Shown: piece by piece, positions 50,592 through 58,386 of the stretch
Layout of the letters: each line of letters begins with the position of its first letter
Numbering within the stretch: the first letter of the stretch is position 1
Source of the DNA: Cellulophaga algicola DSM 14237
Lineage (GTDB): Bacteria > Bacteroidota > Bacteroidia > Flavobacteriales > Flavobacteriaceae
Assembly (NCBI RefSeq): GCF_000186265.1
Contig: NC_014934.1
Coordinates: forward strand, 62,001-126,000
Length of the DNA: 64,000 bases
Reading direction: 5' to 3'
Position numbers and translations under genes: made by a program
Notes under the pieces: generated by a model
Database searches by the model: none
What the model was told of the DNA's origin: nothing
Seen by the model: the letters and a program-made list of their open reading frames with translations, nothing else

Positions 50592-53006
50592 ATGAATTCG
50601 ATGAATAAACACATTAAAAAAGTAGCCGTTGTTGGTTCTGGAATTATGGGAAGTGGCATAGCATGTCATTTCGCAAATATCGGAGTTGAAGTATTATTAC
50701 TAGATATTGTACCTAGAGAACTTAATGAAAAAGAAAAAGCCAAAGGCTTTACGCTTGAAGATAAGGTGGTCCGCAATAGATTGGTAAATGATTCATTAAT
50801 CGCAGCATTAAAATCTAAGCCATCTCCTATTTACAATCAGAAATTTGCTGATCGTATTACAACAGGAAATCTTGAAGATGATATAGCAAAGGTTTCTCAG
50901 GTAGATTGGATTATTGAAGTTGTAGTTGAAAGACTTGACATTAAAAAGATGGTCTTTGAAAATTTAGAAAAGCACAGAAAACCCGGTACACTTATTACCT
51001 CTAACACATCAGGTATTCCAATTCACTTTATGAGTGAAGGGCGTAGTGAAGATTTCCAGAAACATTTCTGTGGAACGCACTTCTTTAACCCTGCACGTTA
51101 CTTAAAACTTTTTGAAATAATCCCTGGACCTAAAACTTCACCAGAAGTATTAGATTTCTTAAATGGTTATGGTGAGCAATTCTTAGGAAAAACTTCTGTA
51201 ATTGCTAAAGATACTCCTGCTTTTATTGGAAACAGAATAGGTATTTTTAGTATCCAAAGTCTCTTCCATATGGTAAAAGATTTAGGAATGACGGTTGAAG
51301 AAGTAGATAAATTAACAGGACCCGTTATTGGTCGTCCAAAATCAGCAACATTTAGAACTGTTGATGTGGTAGGATTAGATACTTTGGTTCATGTTGCTAA
51401 CGGAATTGCAGAAAATTGCAAGGACGATGAGAAATTAGACTTATTTAAATTGCCTACGTTCATCAATACCATGATGGAAAACAAATGGTTGGGTAGTAAA
51501 ACAGGTCAAGGTTTTTACAAAAAATCTAAAGATGCTAAAGGCAAAACAGAAATCTTAACGCTTGATTTAGACACGATGGACTATCGTGCAAGTAAAAAAG
51601 CAAGTTTCGCTACTTTAGAATTAACGAAGACTATTGATAAAGTAGCTGATCGTTTTAAAGTATTAGTAGCAGGAAAAGATAAAGCTGGTGAATTTTACAG
51701 AAAGAGTTTTGCTGCATTATTTGCTTATGTATCGCATAGAATTCCAGAAATAACGGATGAGCTTTATAAGATTGATGATGCAATGAAAGCTGGATTTGGT
51801 TGGGAACATGGACCTTTCCAAATTTGGGATGCTATTGGTATAGAAAAAGGTATTGAAATTATGAAGGCAGAAGGAGAAACTCCTGCTGCTTGGGTAAATG
51901 ATATGCTTGCTAGTGGAACAAAATCATTCTACGCAGTAAAAGACGGCGCTACTTATTTTTATGATATTCCTAAAAAAGCTATAGAAAAAGTTCCAGGTCA
52001 AGATTCATTTATCATTTTAGATAATATTAGAAAGTCTAAAGAAGTTTTCAAAAACAGTGGTGTTGTTGTAGAAGATTTAGGTGATGGAATCCTTAATGTA
52101 GAATTCCAATCTAAAATGAATACCATTGGTGGTGATGTTCTTGCGGGTTTAAATAAAGCTATAGATATTGCTGAGAAAGATTTCCAAGGATTAGTTGTTG
52201 GAAACCAGGCACCAAACTTCTCTGTAGGTGCTAACATCGGGATGATTTTCATGATGGCCGTAGAACAAGAGTATGATGAATTGAACATGGCGATTAAAAT
52301 GTTCCAAGATACGATGATGCGTATGCGTTATTCTGCAATACCAACCGTAGCTGCTCCTCACGGAATGGCACTAGGTGGTGGTTGTGAGCTTTCATTACAC
52401 GCAGACATGGTCGTAGCTGCAGCAGAAACTTATATTGGTTTAGTAGAATTTGGTGTTGGTGTCATCCCTGGTGGTGGTGGTTCTAAAGAATTTGCTGTAA
52501 GAGCACAAGACCAATTCCATAAAAACGATGTTGAATTAAATGTACTTCAAGAATATTTCTTAACAATAGGTATGGCTAAGGTCTCTACCTCAGCATATGA
52601 AGCCTTCGATTTAGGAATTTTACAAAAAGGTAAAGATATCGTAGTTGTTAATAAAGACCGTCAAATTGCTACGGCAAAGGCACATGCTAAGTTAATGGCT
52701 GAAGGTGGGTATACGCAACCGGTAAAACGTAAAGACATTAAAGTTTTAGGAAAACAAGCTTTAGGAATGTTCTTAGTAGGTACAGATTCCATGGAAGACA
52801 GTAAATACATTAGTGAGCACGACAAAAAGATTGCTAATAAATTAGCGTACGTTATGGCTGGTGGAGATTTATCGGAACCTACGTTAGTTACAGAGCAATA
52901 TTTATTAGATCTAGAGCGTGAAGCATTTTTATCTCTTTGTACAGAACGTAAAACATTAGAAAGGATTCAGCATATGTTGAAAACAGGAAAACCTTTAAGA
53001 AACTAA
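50592..53006 (+). CDS. bifunctional 3-hydroxyacyl-CoA dehydrogenase / enoyl-CoA hydratase (FadN-type order)
   Basis: An 804-residue beta-oxidation enzyme. The dehydrogenase is N-terminal: NAD motif GSGIMGSGIA (15-24), then HFFNPARYLKLFEIIPG with the catalytic histidine and GFYKKSKDAKG. The hydratase/isomerase domain is C-terminal (about 490-700): APHGMALGGGCELSLHADMV and YIGLVEFGVGVIPGGGGSKE, keeping both glutamates expected for hydration. This order is the reverse of enterobacterial FadB/FadJ and matches Bacillus FadN. It could start at ATG 50592 or 50601. It follows the regulator by 5 nt. Confidence 0.94.
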   Translation: MNSMNKHIKKVAVVGSGIMGSGIACHFANIGVEVLLLDIVPRELNEKEKAKGFTLEDKVVRNRLVNDSLIAALKSKPSPIYNQKFADRITTGNLEDDIAKVSQVDWIIEVVVERLDIKKMVFENLEKHRKPGTLITSNTSGIPIHFMSEGRSEDFQKHFCGTHFFNPARYLKLFEIIPGPKTSPEVLDFLNGYGEQFLGKTSVIAKDTPAFIGNRIGIFSIQSLFHMVKDLGMTVEEVDKLTGPVIGRPKSATFRTVDVVGLDTLVHVANGIAENCKDDEKLDLFKLPTFINTMMENKWLGSKTGQGFYKKSKDAKGKTEILTLDLDTMDYRASKKASFATLELTKTIDKVADRFKVLVAGKDKAGEFYRKSFAALFAYVSHRIPEITDELYKIDDAMKAGFGWEHGPFQIWDAIGIEKGIEIMKAEGETPAAWVNDMLASGTKSFYAVKDGATYFYDIPKKAIEKVPGQDSFIILDNIRKSKEVFKNSGVVVEDLGDGILNVEFQSKMNTIGGDVLAGLNKAIDIAEKDFQGLVVGNQAPNFSVGANIGMIFMMAVEQEYDELNMAIKMFQDTMMRMRYSAIPTVAAPHGMALGGGCELSLHADMVVAAAETYIGLVEFGVGVIPGGGGSKEFAVRAQDQFHKNDVELNVLQEYFLTIGMAKVSTSAYEAFDLGILQKGKDIVVVNKDRQIATAKAHAKLMAEGGYTQPVKRKDIKVLGKQALGMFLVGTDSMEDSKYISEHDKKIANKLAYVMAGGDLSEPTLVTEQYLLDLEREAFLSLCTERKTLERIQHMLKTGKPLRN

Positions 53007-53061
53007 GGTTCCTCTGCCTAACGGCATCTCCTATAAGGAGAAAATAAAGGAAACCTTTTAA
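53007..53061. repeat. double-hairpin dispersed-repeat-like element in the beta-oxidation operon
   Basis: Directly after the FadN-type stop there are two adjacent small hairpins: TGCC-TAAC-GGCA (53015-53026) and TCTCCT-ATA-AGGAGA (53027-53041), within GGTTCCT...AGGAAACC ends. This is the look of degenerate REP-like repeats often seen in flavobacterial genomes. Inference from form only. Confidence 0.5.
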
Positions 53062-53100
53062 GTAGTTAAATGAAGTATAACTTTTAAAATATCCCGAACA

Positions 53101-53136
53101 AACTCCCTCTCCTCTGGAGAGGGTTGGGGAAAGGAT
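53101..53136. repeat. REP-like hairpin immediately upstream of the thiolase ATG
   Basis: CCCTCTCC (53105-53112) pairs with GGAGAGGG (53116-53123) around TCT, followed by TTGGGGAAAGGATT and the ATG at 53138. The G-rich tail may double as ribosome binding site. A related hairpin precedes the next gene at 54411. Confidence 0.6.
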
Positions 53137-53137
53137 T

Positions 53138-54328
53138 ATGAAAACAGCATATATAGTAAAAGCATATAGAACAGCAGTCGGTAAAGCTCCAAAAGGGGTA
53201 TTCCGATTCAAAAGAACAGATGAATTAGCCGCAGAGACCATTCAGTATATGATGAAAGAGCTGCCGCAATTAGATAAAAAACGAATAGATGATGTTATTG
53301 TAGGGAATGCAATGCCAGAAGGTTCTCAAGGACTGAACATGGCGCGTTTAATTTCTTTAATGGGATTAGATATTGTTGATGTTCCTGGGGTTACCGTTAA
53401 CCGTTTTTGTTCTTCTGGTATTGAAACTATCGGTATTGCAACAGCAAAAATACAAGCCGGAATGGCAGATTGTATTATCGCGGGTGGTGCAGAAAGTATG
53501 AGTTCTGTTCCTATGACAGGAAATAAGCCAGAATTAAATTATGACTTAGTAAAATCTGGTCATGAAGATTATTACTGGGGAATGGGTAATACAGCAGAAG
53601 CCGTTGCCAATCAATTTAAAGTATCTCGTGAAGATCAGGATGAGTTTGCCTACAACTCACATATGAAAGCTTTGAAAGCACAAGCAGAAGATCGTTTTCA
53701 AGATCAAATTGTTCCTATAGATGTAGAACAAATTTATGTAGATGAAAACGGTAAAAAAGCTACAAAAAAATATACGGTTACAAAAGATGAAGGCCCTAGA
53801 AAAGGAACTAGCAAAGAAGCCCTAGCAGGTTTAAGAGCTGTTTTTGCTGCTGGTGGTAGTGTTACCGCTGGTAACTCTTCTCAAATGAGTGATGGTGCTG
53901 CATTTGTACTTGTTATGAGTGAAGAGATGGTAAAAGAATTAAATATTGAACCAATTGCTCGTATGGTAAACTATGCTGCAGCTGGTGTTGAGCCACGTAT
54001 CATGGGTATAGGTCCTGTAAAAGCAATTCCGAAAGCCTTAAAGCAAGCTGGATTAAAGCAGGAAGATATTGAGTTAATAGAATTGAACGAAGCATTTGCT
54101 TCACAATCTCTTGCTGTTATGCGTGAACTTAAATTAAATCAAGATATCGTAAACGTAAATGGTGGCGCAATTGCATTGGGTCATCCACTAGGGTGTACAG
54201 GAGCTAAACTTTCCGTACAACTTTTTGACGAAATGCGTAAGAGAAATATGCAAGGAAAATATGGTATGGTAACCATGTGTGTAGGTACTGGGCAAGGTGC
54301 TGCAGGAATCTATGAATTCTTAAAATAA
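53138..54328 (+). CDS. acetyl-CoA C-acyltransferase (3-ketoacyl-CoA thiolase)
   Basis: A 396-residue thiolase catalysing the last step of beta-oxidation. The acyl-accepting cysteine is in VNRFCSSGIETI (about residue 90). The histidine is in GGAIALGHPLGCTGA, the second cysteine in MCVGTGQGAAGIYE. It follows the FadN-type gene by 131 nt, a gap filled by repeat-like hairpins rather than a terminator, so the operon is probably continuous. Equivalent to FadA of the Bacillus fadNAE operon. Confidence 0.95.
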   Translation: MKTAYIVKAYRTAVGKAPKGVFRFKRTDELAAETIQYMMKELPQLDKKRIDDVIVGNAMPEGSQGLNMARLISLMGLDIVDVPGVTVNRFCSSGIETIGIATAKIQAGMADCIIAGGAESMSSVPMTGNKPELNYDLVKSGHEDYYWGMGNTAEAVANQFKVSREDQDEFAYNSHMKALKAQAEDRFQDQIVPIDVEQIYVDENGKKATKKYTVTKDEGPRKGTSKEALAGLRAVFAAGGSVTAGNSSQMSDGAAFVLVMSEEMVKELNIEPIARMVNYAAAGVEPRIMGIGPVKAIPKALKQAGLKQEDIELIELNEAFASQSLAVMRELKLNQDIVNVNGGAIALGHPLGCTGAKLSVQLFDEMRKRNMQGKYGMVTMCVGTGQGAAGIYEFLK

Positions 54329-54339
54329 CAAATCCCATT

Positions 54340-54434
54340 TTAAGCTTTCTCCTATGGGAGGACCTTTAAAAAAATAAAAATCTTAACTTAAAATAACACA
54401 TATCTATTCTCTTTCCTTTGGAAAGGGTTAGAGA
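54340..54434. repeat. second pair of hairpin repeats between the thiolase and acyl-CoA dehydrogenase genes
   Basis: CTCC-TATG-GGAG (54349-54360) and CTTTCC-TTT-GGAAAG (54411-54425) followed by GGTTAGAGATAAG. The second copies the layout of the 53105 hairpin (pyrimidine arm, TTT/TCT loop, purine arm, GGTTRGRG tail) at a similar distance from the next ATG. Confidence 0.55.
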
Positions 54435-54451
54435 TAAGAAAATTAACAACA

Positions 54452-56251
54452 ATGGCAGAAAAAGAAATACTACGTGGCGGTCAGTTTTTAGTAAAAGAAA
54501 CGAACTGTGAAGATATCTTTACGCTCGAAGATTTATCGGAAGAGCAAAAAATGATGCGAGATAGCACCAAAGAATTCGTAGATCGCGAACTTTGGGCACA
54601 CTGGGAACGCTTTGAGAAAAAAGATTACGCATATACGGAAGAAACTATGCGTAAAGCGGGTGAACTTGGCTTATTAAGCGTAGCGGTTCCAGAATCTTAC
54701 GGAGGAATGGGTATGGGTTTTGTCTCTACCATGTTAGTATGTGATTATATTTCTGGTGCTACAGGTTCTTTTAGTACTGCTTTTGGTGCGCATACTGGTA
54801 TTGGTACTATGCCAATTACGTTATATGGTACTGAGGAACAAAAACAAAAATACGTTCCTAAATTAGCCTCTGGTGAGTGGTTTGGTGCTTATTGCCTTAC
54901 TGAACCGGGTGCAGGTTCTGATGCTAACTCTGGTAAGACCAAAGCGGTTTTATCTGAAGACGGCAAACACTATAGTATTTCTGGTCAAAAAATGTGGATT
55001 TCAAATGCAGGTTTCTGTAGTGTATTCATAGTTTTTGCTAGAATTGGTGATGATAAAAATATAACAGGATTTATTGTTGAGAATGATCCTAGTAATGGTA
55101 TTTCTTTAGGTGATGAAGAAAAAAAATTAGGAATTCATTCTTCTTCTACGCGTCAAGTATTCTTTAATGAAACAAAGGTGCCTGTAGAGAATATGCTTTC
55201 TGATAGAGGAAACGGATTTAAAATTGCGATGAATGCGCTTAACGTAGGTAGAATTAAATTAGCTGCGGCTTGTTTAGATGCGCAACGTCGTGTTATTGGT
55301 GAGGCTACTAAATACGCTAACGAGCGTATTCAGTTTAAAACACCTATCATAAACTTTGGTGCTATAAAAGCTAAAATAGCGAATATGGTTACTAATGTTT
55401 ATGCTGATGAATCTGCTGCCTATAGAGCTGCTAAAAATATTGAAGACAGAATTGCAATGCGTGAAGCTGCAGGAAACTCTCATCAAGAAGCAGAACTAAA
55501 AGGTGTCGAAGAATATGCTATTGAATGTTCTATTTTAAAAGTAGCAGTTTCTGAAGATTGCCAAAGTACAACAGATGAAGGTATTCAGATTTTTGGAGGT
55601 ATGGGCTTTAGTGCAGATACACCAATGGAATCTGCTTGGAGAGATTCTCGTATTGCTCGTATTTACGAAGGTACCAATGAAATTAACCGTATGTTAGCAG
55701 TAGGTATGCTTGTTAAGAAAGCAATGAAAGGTCATGTAGATCTTTTAGGACCTGCAACTAAAGTTGGTGAAGAATTAATGGGAATACCTTCTTTTGATAC
55801 ACCAGATTTTTCTGAGCTTTTTGCTGAAGAAAAAGATTTGGTTGCTAAATTGAAGAAAGTATTTTTAATGGTAGCTGGTTCTGCCGTTCAAAAATATGGT
55901 GCTGAATTAGAGAACCACCAACAATTGATGATGTCTGCTTCTGATATATTAATTGAAGTATATATGGCAGAATCTACGATATTAAGAACTGAGAAAAACG
56001 TAAAACGATTTGGAGAAGCGGAACAAGCTACACAAATCGCGATGTCTAAATTATATTTATATACTGCTGTAGACACTGTAATCCAAAGAGGAAAAGAAGC
56101 TATTGTTTCTTTTGCTGAAGGTGATGAGCAACGTATGATGTTAATGGGCCTTAAGCGTTTTACAAAATATACTAATAATCCTAACGTAGTAGCTTTACGC
56201 ACACAAATTGCGGATAAAGTAGCTGCAGACAACGGTTATACCTTTGACTAA
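54452..56251 (+). CDS. acyl-CoA dehydrogenase (FadE/VLCAD-like, long form)
   Basis: A 599-residue flavoprotein for the first oxidation step of beta-oxidation. The ACAD core (about 30-420) shows AYCLTEPGAGSDANSGKTKA, KMWISNAGFCSVFIVFARIG and the catalytic-base motif RIYEGTNEINRML. A C-terminal extension of about 170 residues, as in VLCAD and Bacillus FadE, probably helps membrane association or dimerisation. It is the last gene of the operon, ending in a terminator. Confidence 0.95.
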   Translation: MAEKEILRGGQFLVKETNCEDIFTLEDLSEEQKMMRDSTKEFVDRELWAHWERFEKKDYAYTEETMRKAGELGLLSVAVPESYGGMGMGFVSTMLVCDYISGATGSFSTAFGAHTGIGTMPITLYGTEEQKQKYVPKLASGEWFGAYCLTEPGAGSDANSGKTKAVLSEDGKHYSISGQKMWISNAGFCSVFIVFARIGDDKNITGFIVENDPSNGISLGDEEKKLGIHSSSTRQVFFNETKVPVENMLSDRGNGFKIAMNALNVGRIKLAAACLDAQRRVIGEATKYANERIQFKTPIINFGAIKAKIANMVTNVYADESAAYRAAKNIEDRIAMREAAGNSHQEAELKGVEEYAIECSILKVAVSEDCQSTTDEGIQIFGGMGFSADTPMESAWRDSRIARIYEGTNEINRMLAVGMLVKKAMKGHVDLLGPATKVGEELMGIPSFDTPDFSELFAEEKDLVAKLKKVFLMVAGSAVQKYGAELENHQQLMMSASDILIEVYMAESTILRTEKNVKRFGEAEQATQIAMSKLYLYTAVDTVIQRGKEAIVSFAEGDEQRMMLMGLKRFTKYTNNPNVVALRTQIADKVAADNGYTFD

Positions 56252-56286
56252 TTCTGATTATTATTTGTTTTAAACACAGAAGGAAG

Positions 56287-56315
56287 AACCGCTCTTAATT
56301 GAGCGGTTTTTTTAT
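56287..56315 (+). terminator. terminator of the beta-oxidation operon
   Basis: An 8-bp stem (56287-56294 with 56301-56308), TTAATT loop and seven T. It resembles the AACCGCTC hairpin at 27520. Confidence 0.85.
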
Positions 56316-56391
56316 TTTATTAGGTTTAGTGCAGTAGAACATCAGTTAACCATAATTTTATAATACCCAACCGTTACCCGTTATTAAATTG

Positions 56392-56457
56392 AAAAACTAG
56401 GGTATAAAAAAACTAGTTTTATCCGTTGTAATTACAACATCAAAAACTAGTGTATAA
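56392..56457. repeat. direct repeat of 16 nt with an AAAACTAGTTTT palindrome between
   Basis: AAAAACTAGGGTATAA (56392-56407) recurs as AAAAACTAGTGTATAA (56442-56457), one mismatch, and AAAACTAGTTTT (56409-56420) lies between. The cluster occupies the gap between the convergent operon end and the GH15 gene end. Role unknown. Confidence 0.55.
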
Positions 56458-56476
56458 CTTTGTAAATTCAACTCAA

Positions 56477-58282
56477 TTAATCACGCATAGACTCTAATAC
56501 GTTCTCTTCAGATGCTTTATTAGAAAAGTTTATTGCACATTCTATCAATGCTAAATGTGAATATGCTTGCGGGAAGTTCCCTAACAAACGTTTTGTTTTA
56601 AAATCTACATCTTCACTAAACAAGCCTAAGTGATTACTATAACTCAACAATTGCTCAAAATGTTGTAATGCTTTTTCTTCCTGCCCTATTTTGAATAAGC
56701 TATTGATAAACCAAAACGTACAAATTGTAAATGATGATGAAGGTTCTCCAAAATCATCTTCATTTTTATACCGGTACAATAAACCATCATTACATAAATC
56801 TTTCTCTACAGCTAAAACTGTACTTACGTATTTTGGATCTTTAGCATCAATAAATCCATAAGACTGCATTAATAATACGGAAGCATCCATATCTGAAGAA
56901 CCATAGGATTGTGTAAAGGCTTGTTTCTCTTCATTCCAAGCATTCTCCATGATATCTTTTTTAATTTTCTGCTCTAATGGTCTCCATTTATCAATTTTAT
57001 GTTTCTTGTCTAACAACTCTGCCACTTTTATAGCCCTATCAATGGCGGTCCAGCATAAAACCTTAGAAAATGTAAAATGCCTATCTTCTGAACGGAACTC
57101 CCAAATACCTTTATCTGGTTCTTGCCAGTGCTTCTCTACAATCCAAACAATGCCTTTAGTAATACCCCAAAGTTCCTCCCCATTTTGGATGTCTATACTA
57201 AATTGAGAAATCATTTCATAAATCACATCCATCAGAATTCCATAAATATCATTCTGAACTTGCTCGTAAGCTGCATTACCAATTCTAACAGGTTTAGATC
57301 CTTTATACCCACTTAAGTGCTCTAAGGTTTGCTCTGTTAGCTTTTTCTCGCGGTTAATGCCATACATGATCTGTAACTTTTCATCTTTATCAGGAATCAA
57401 ATCAATAATAAATTGCAAATACCGCTTAGCTACATTTTTATGCCCTAATTGAGAGACCACTTTAATTACCATAGAAGCATCACGAATCCAACAGAATCTG
57501 TAATCCCAATTACGAACCTCTCCTATTGTTTCTGGAAGAGATGTTGTTGCCGCAGCTAATACTGCCCCTGTTTTATCATAACTCAACAATTTTAAAGTTA
57601 ATGCGCTACGTTTAATCTCTTTATCAAACTTCTTATAGGTTGGCGTTTTTTGTGACCAATCCATCCAATAAATACGGGTACGTTCTAAATTTAAAAATAC
57701 TCTTTCTGTTGTAGGTGTAAATATTTTCTCATTATACGTTAACAGAAAAAACCCATTTTCTTCTACTATAATTTCTTCTCCATTTAGCACTTTTTCTTTA
57801 TCAAATGAAGTGTATAAGAAAACGGTATCAAACTTTACATCGTGTGTTAAGCTTGCTATAAAATCTTTTTTTATAAACGATTCAGTTTTTCCTTGTGCGT
57901 ATTCTAATTTTGGGTTGTAAACCACTTTAAATTTTGGTTTCCCTGCTACCAGTTTTATATATCTGATAACCTCTGGCGGTGCAAAAAATGAATCATCATC
58001 CTTATGATACCTAGGCATAAAGTCATGAATTTCAAAACAATTTTCTTCGCCTTCTGTAAATTTCGTAATTAATATTGCCGTTTCGGCATCATAAAACTGA
58101 TGTATCTTATAAGTGTCTTCTACCTCAATACCAAAACTCCCTCCTATTTCTTCATCGAGAAGTTTTGCAAAAACTGATGGTGAATCAAATTCTGGTAAAC
58201 AACACCAATCCATTGAACCATTCTTAGAAATTAATGCTGCACTCCTACAATTTCCTATTATTCCGTAGTCTAAATTATCCAT
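56477..58282 (-). CDS. glycoside hydrolase family 15 protein (glucoamylase/trehalase-like)
   Basis: A 601-residue enzyme without a signal peptide. The N-terminal GH15 beta-domain begins MDNLDYGIIGNCRSAALISK and CCLPEFDSPSVFAKLL. The (alpha/alpha)6 barrel holds NWDYRFCWIRDASMVIKVV, the probable acid EKHWQEPDKGIWEFRSEDRH and the base region EDDFGEPSSSFTICTFWFIN. It acts in the cytoplasm. Divergent pairing with the trehalose-6-phosphate gene suggests trehalose or alpha-glucan hydrolysis; GH15 proteins of this size include true trehalases. The substrate is inferred. Confidence 0.9.
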   Translation of the reverse strand: MDNLDYGIIGNCRSAALISKNGSMDWCCLPEFDSPSVFAKLLDEEIGGSFGIEVEDTYKIHQFYDAETAILITKFTEGEENCFEIHDFMPRYHKDDDSFFAPPEVIRYIKLVAGKPKFKVVYNPKLEYAQGKTESFIKKDFIASLTHDVKFDTVFLYTSFDKEKVLNGEEIIVEENGFFLLTYNEKIFTPTTERVFLNLERTRIYWMDWSQKTPTYKKFDKEIKRSALTLKLLSYDKTGAVLAAATTSLPETIGEVRNWDYRFCWIRDASMVIKVVSQLGHKNVAKRYLQFIIDLIPDKDEKLQIMYGINREKKLTEQTLEHLSGYKGSKPVRIGNAAYEQVQNDIYGILMDVIYEMISQFSIDIQNGEELWGITKGIVWIVEKHWQEPDKGIWEFRSEDRHFTFSKVLCWTAIDRAIKVAELLDKKHKIDKWRPLEQKIKKDIMENAWNEEKQAFTQSYGSSDMDASVLLMQSYGFIDAKDPKYVSTVLAVEKDLCNDGLLYRYKNEDDFGEPSSSFTICTFWFINSLFKIGQEEKALQHFEQLLSYSNHLGLFSEDVDFKTKRLLGNFPQAYSHLALIECAINFSNKASEENVLESMRD

Positions 58283-58386
58283 ATCAATAAATTGCTAACT
58301 CAAAAGGCTAATAAAATTGCCATTGCCCTTCTTTTTTACGAAATTTAGAGAAATTAATTCTAAAACACAGCAAATAAAACCGAATT

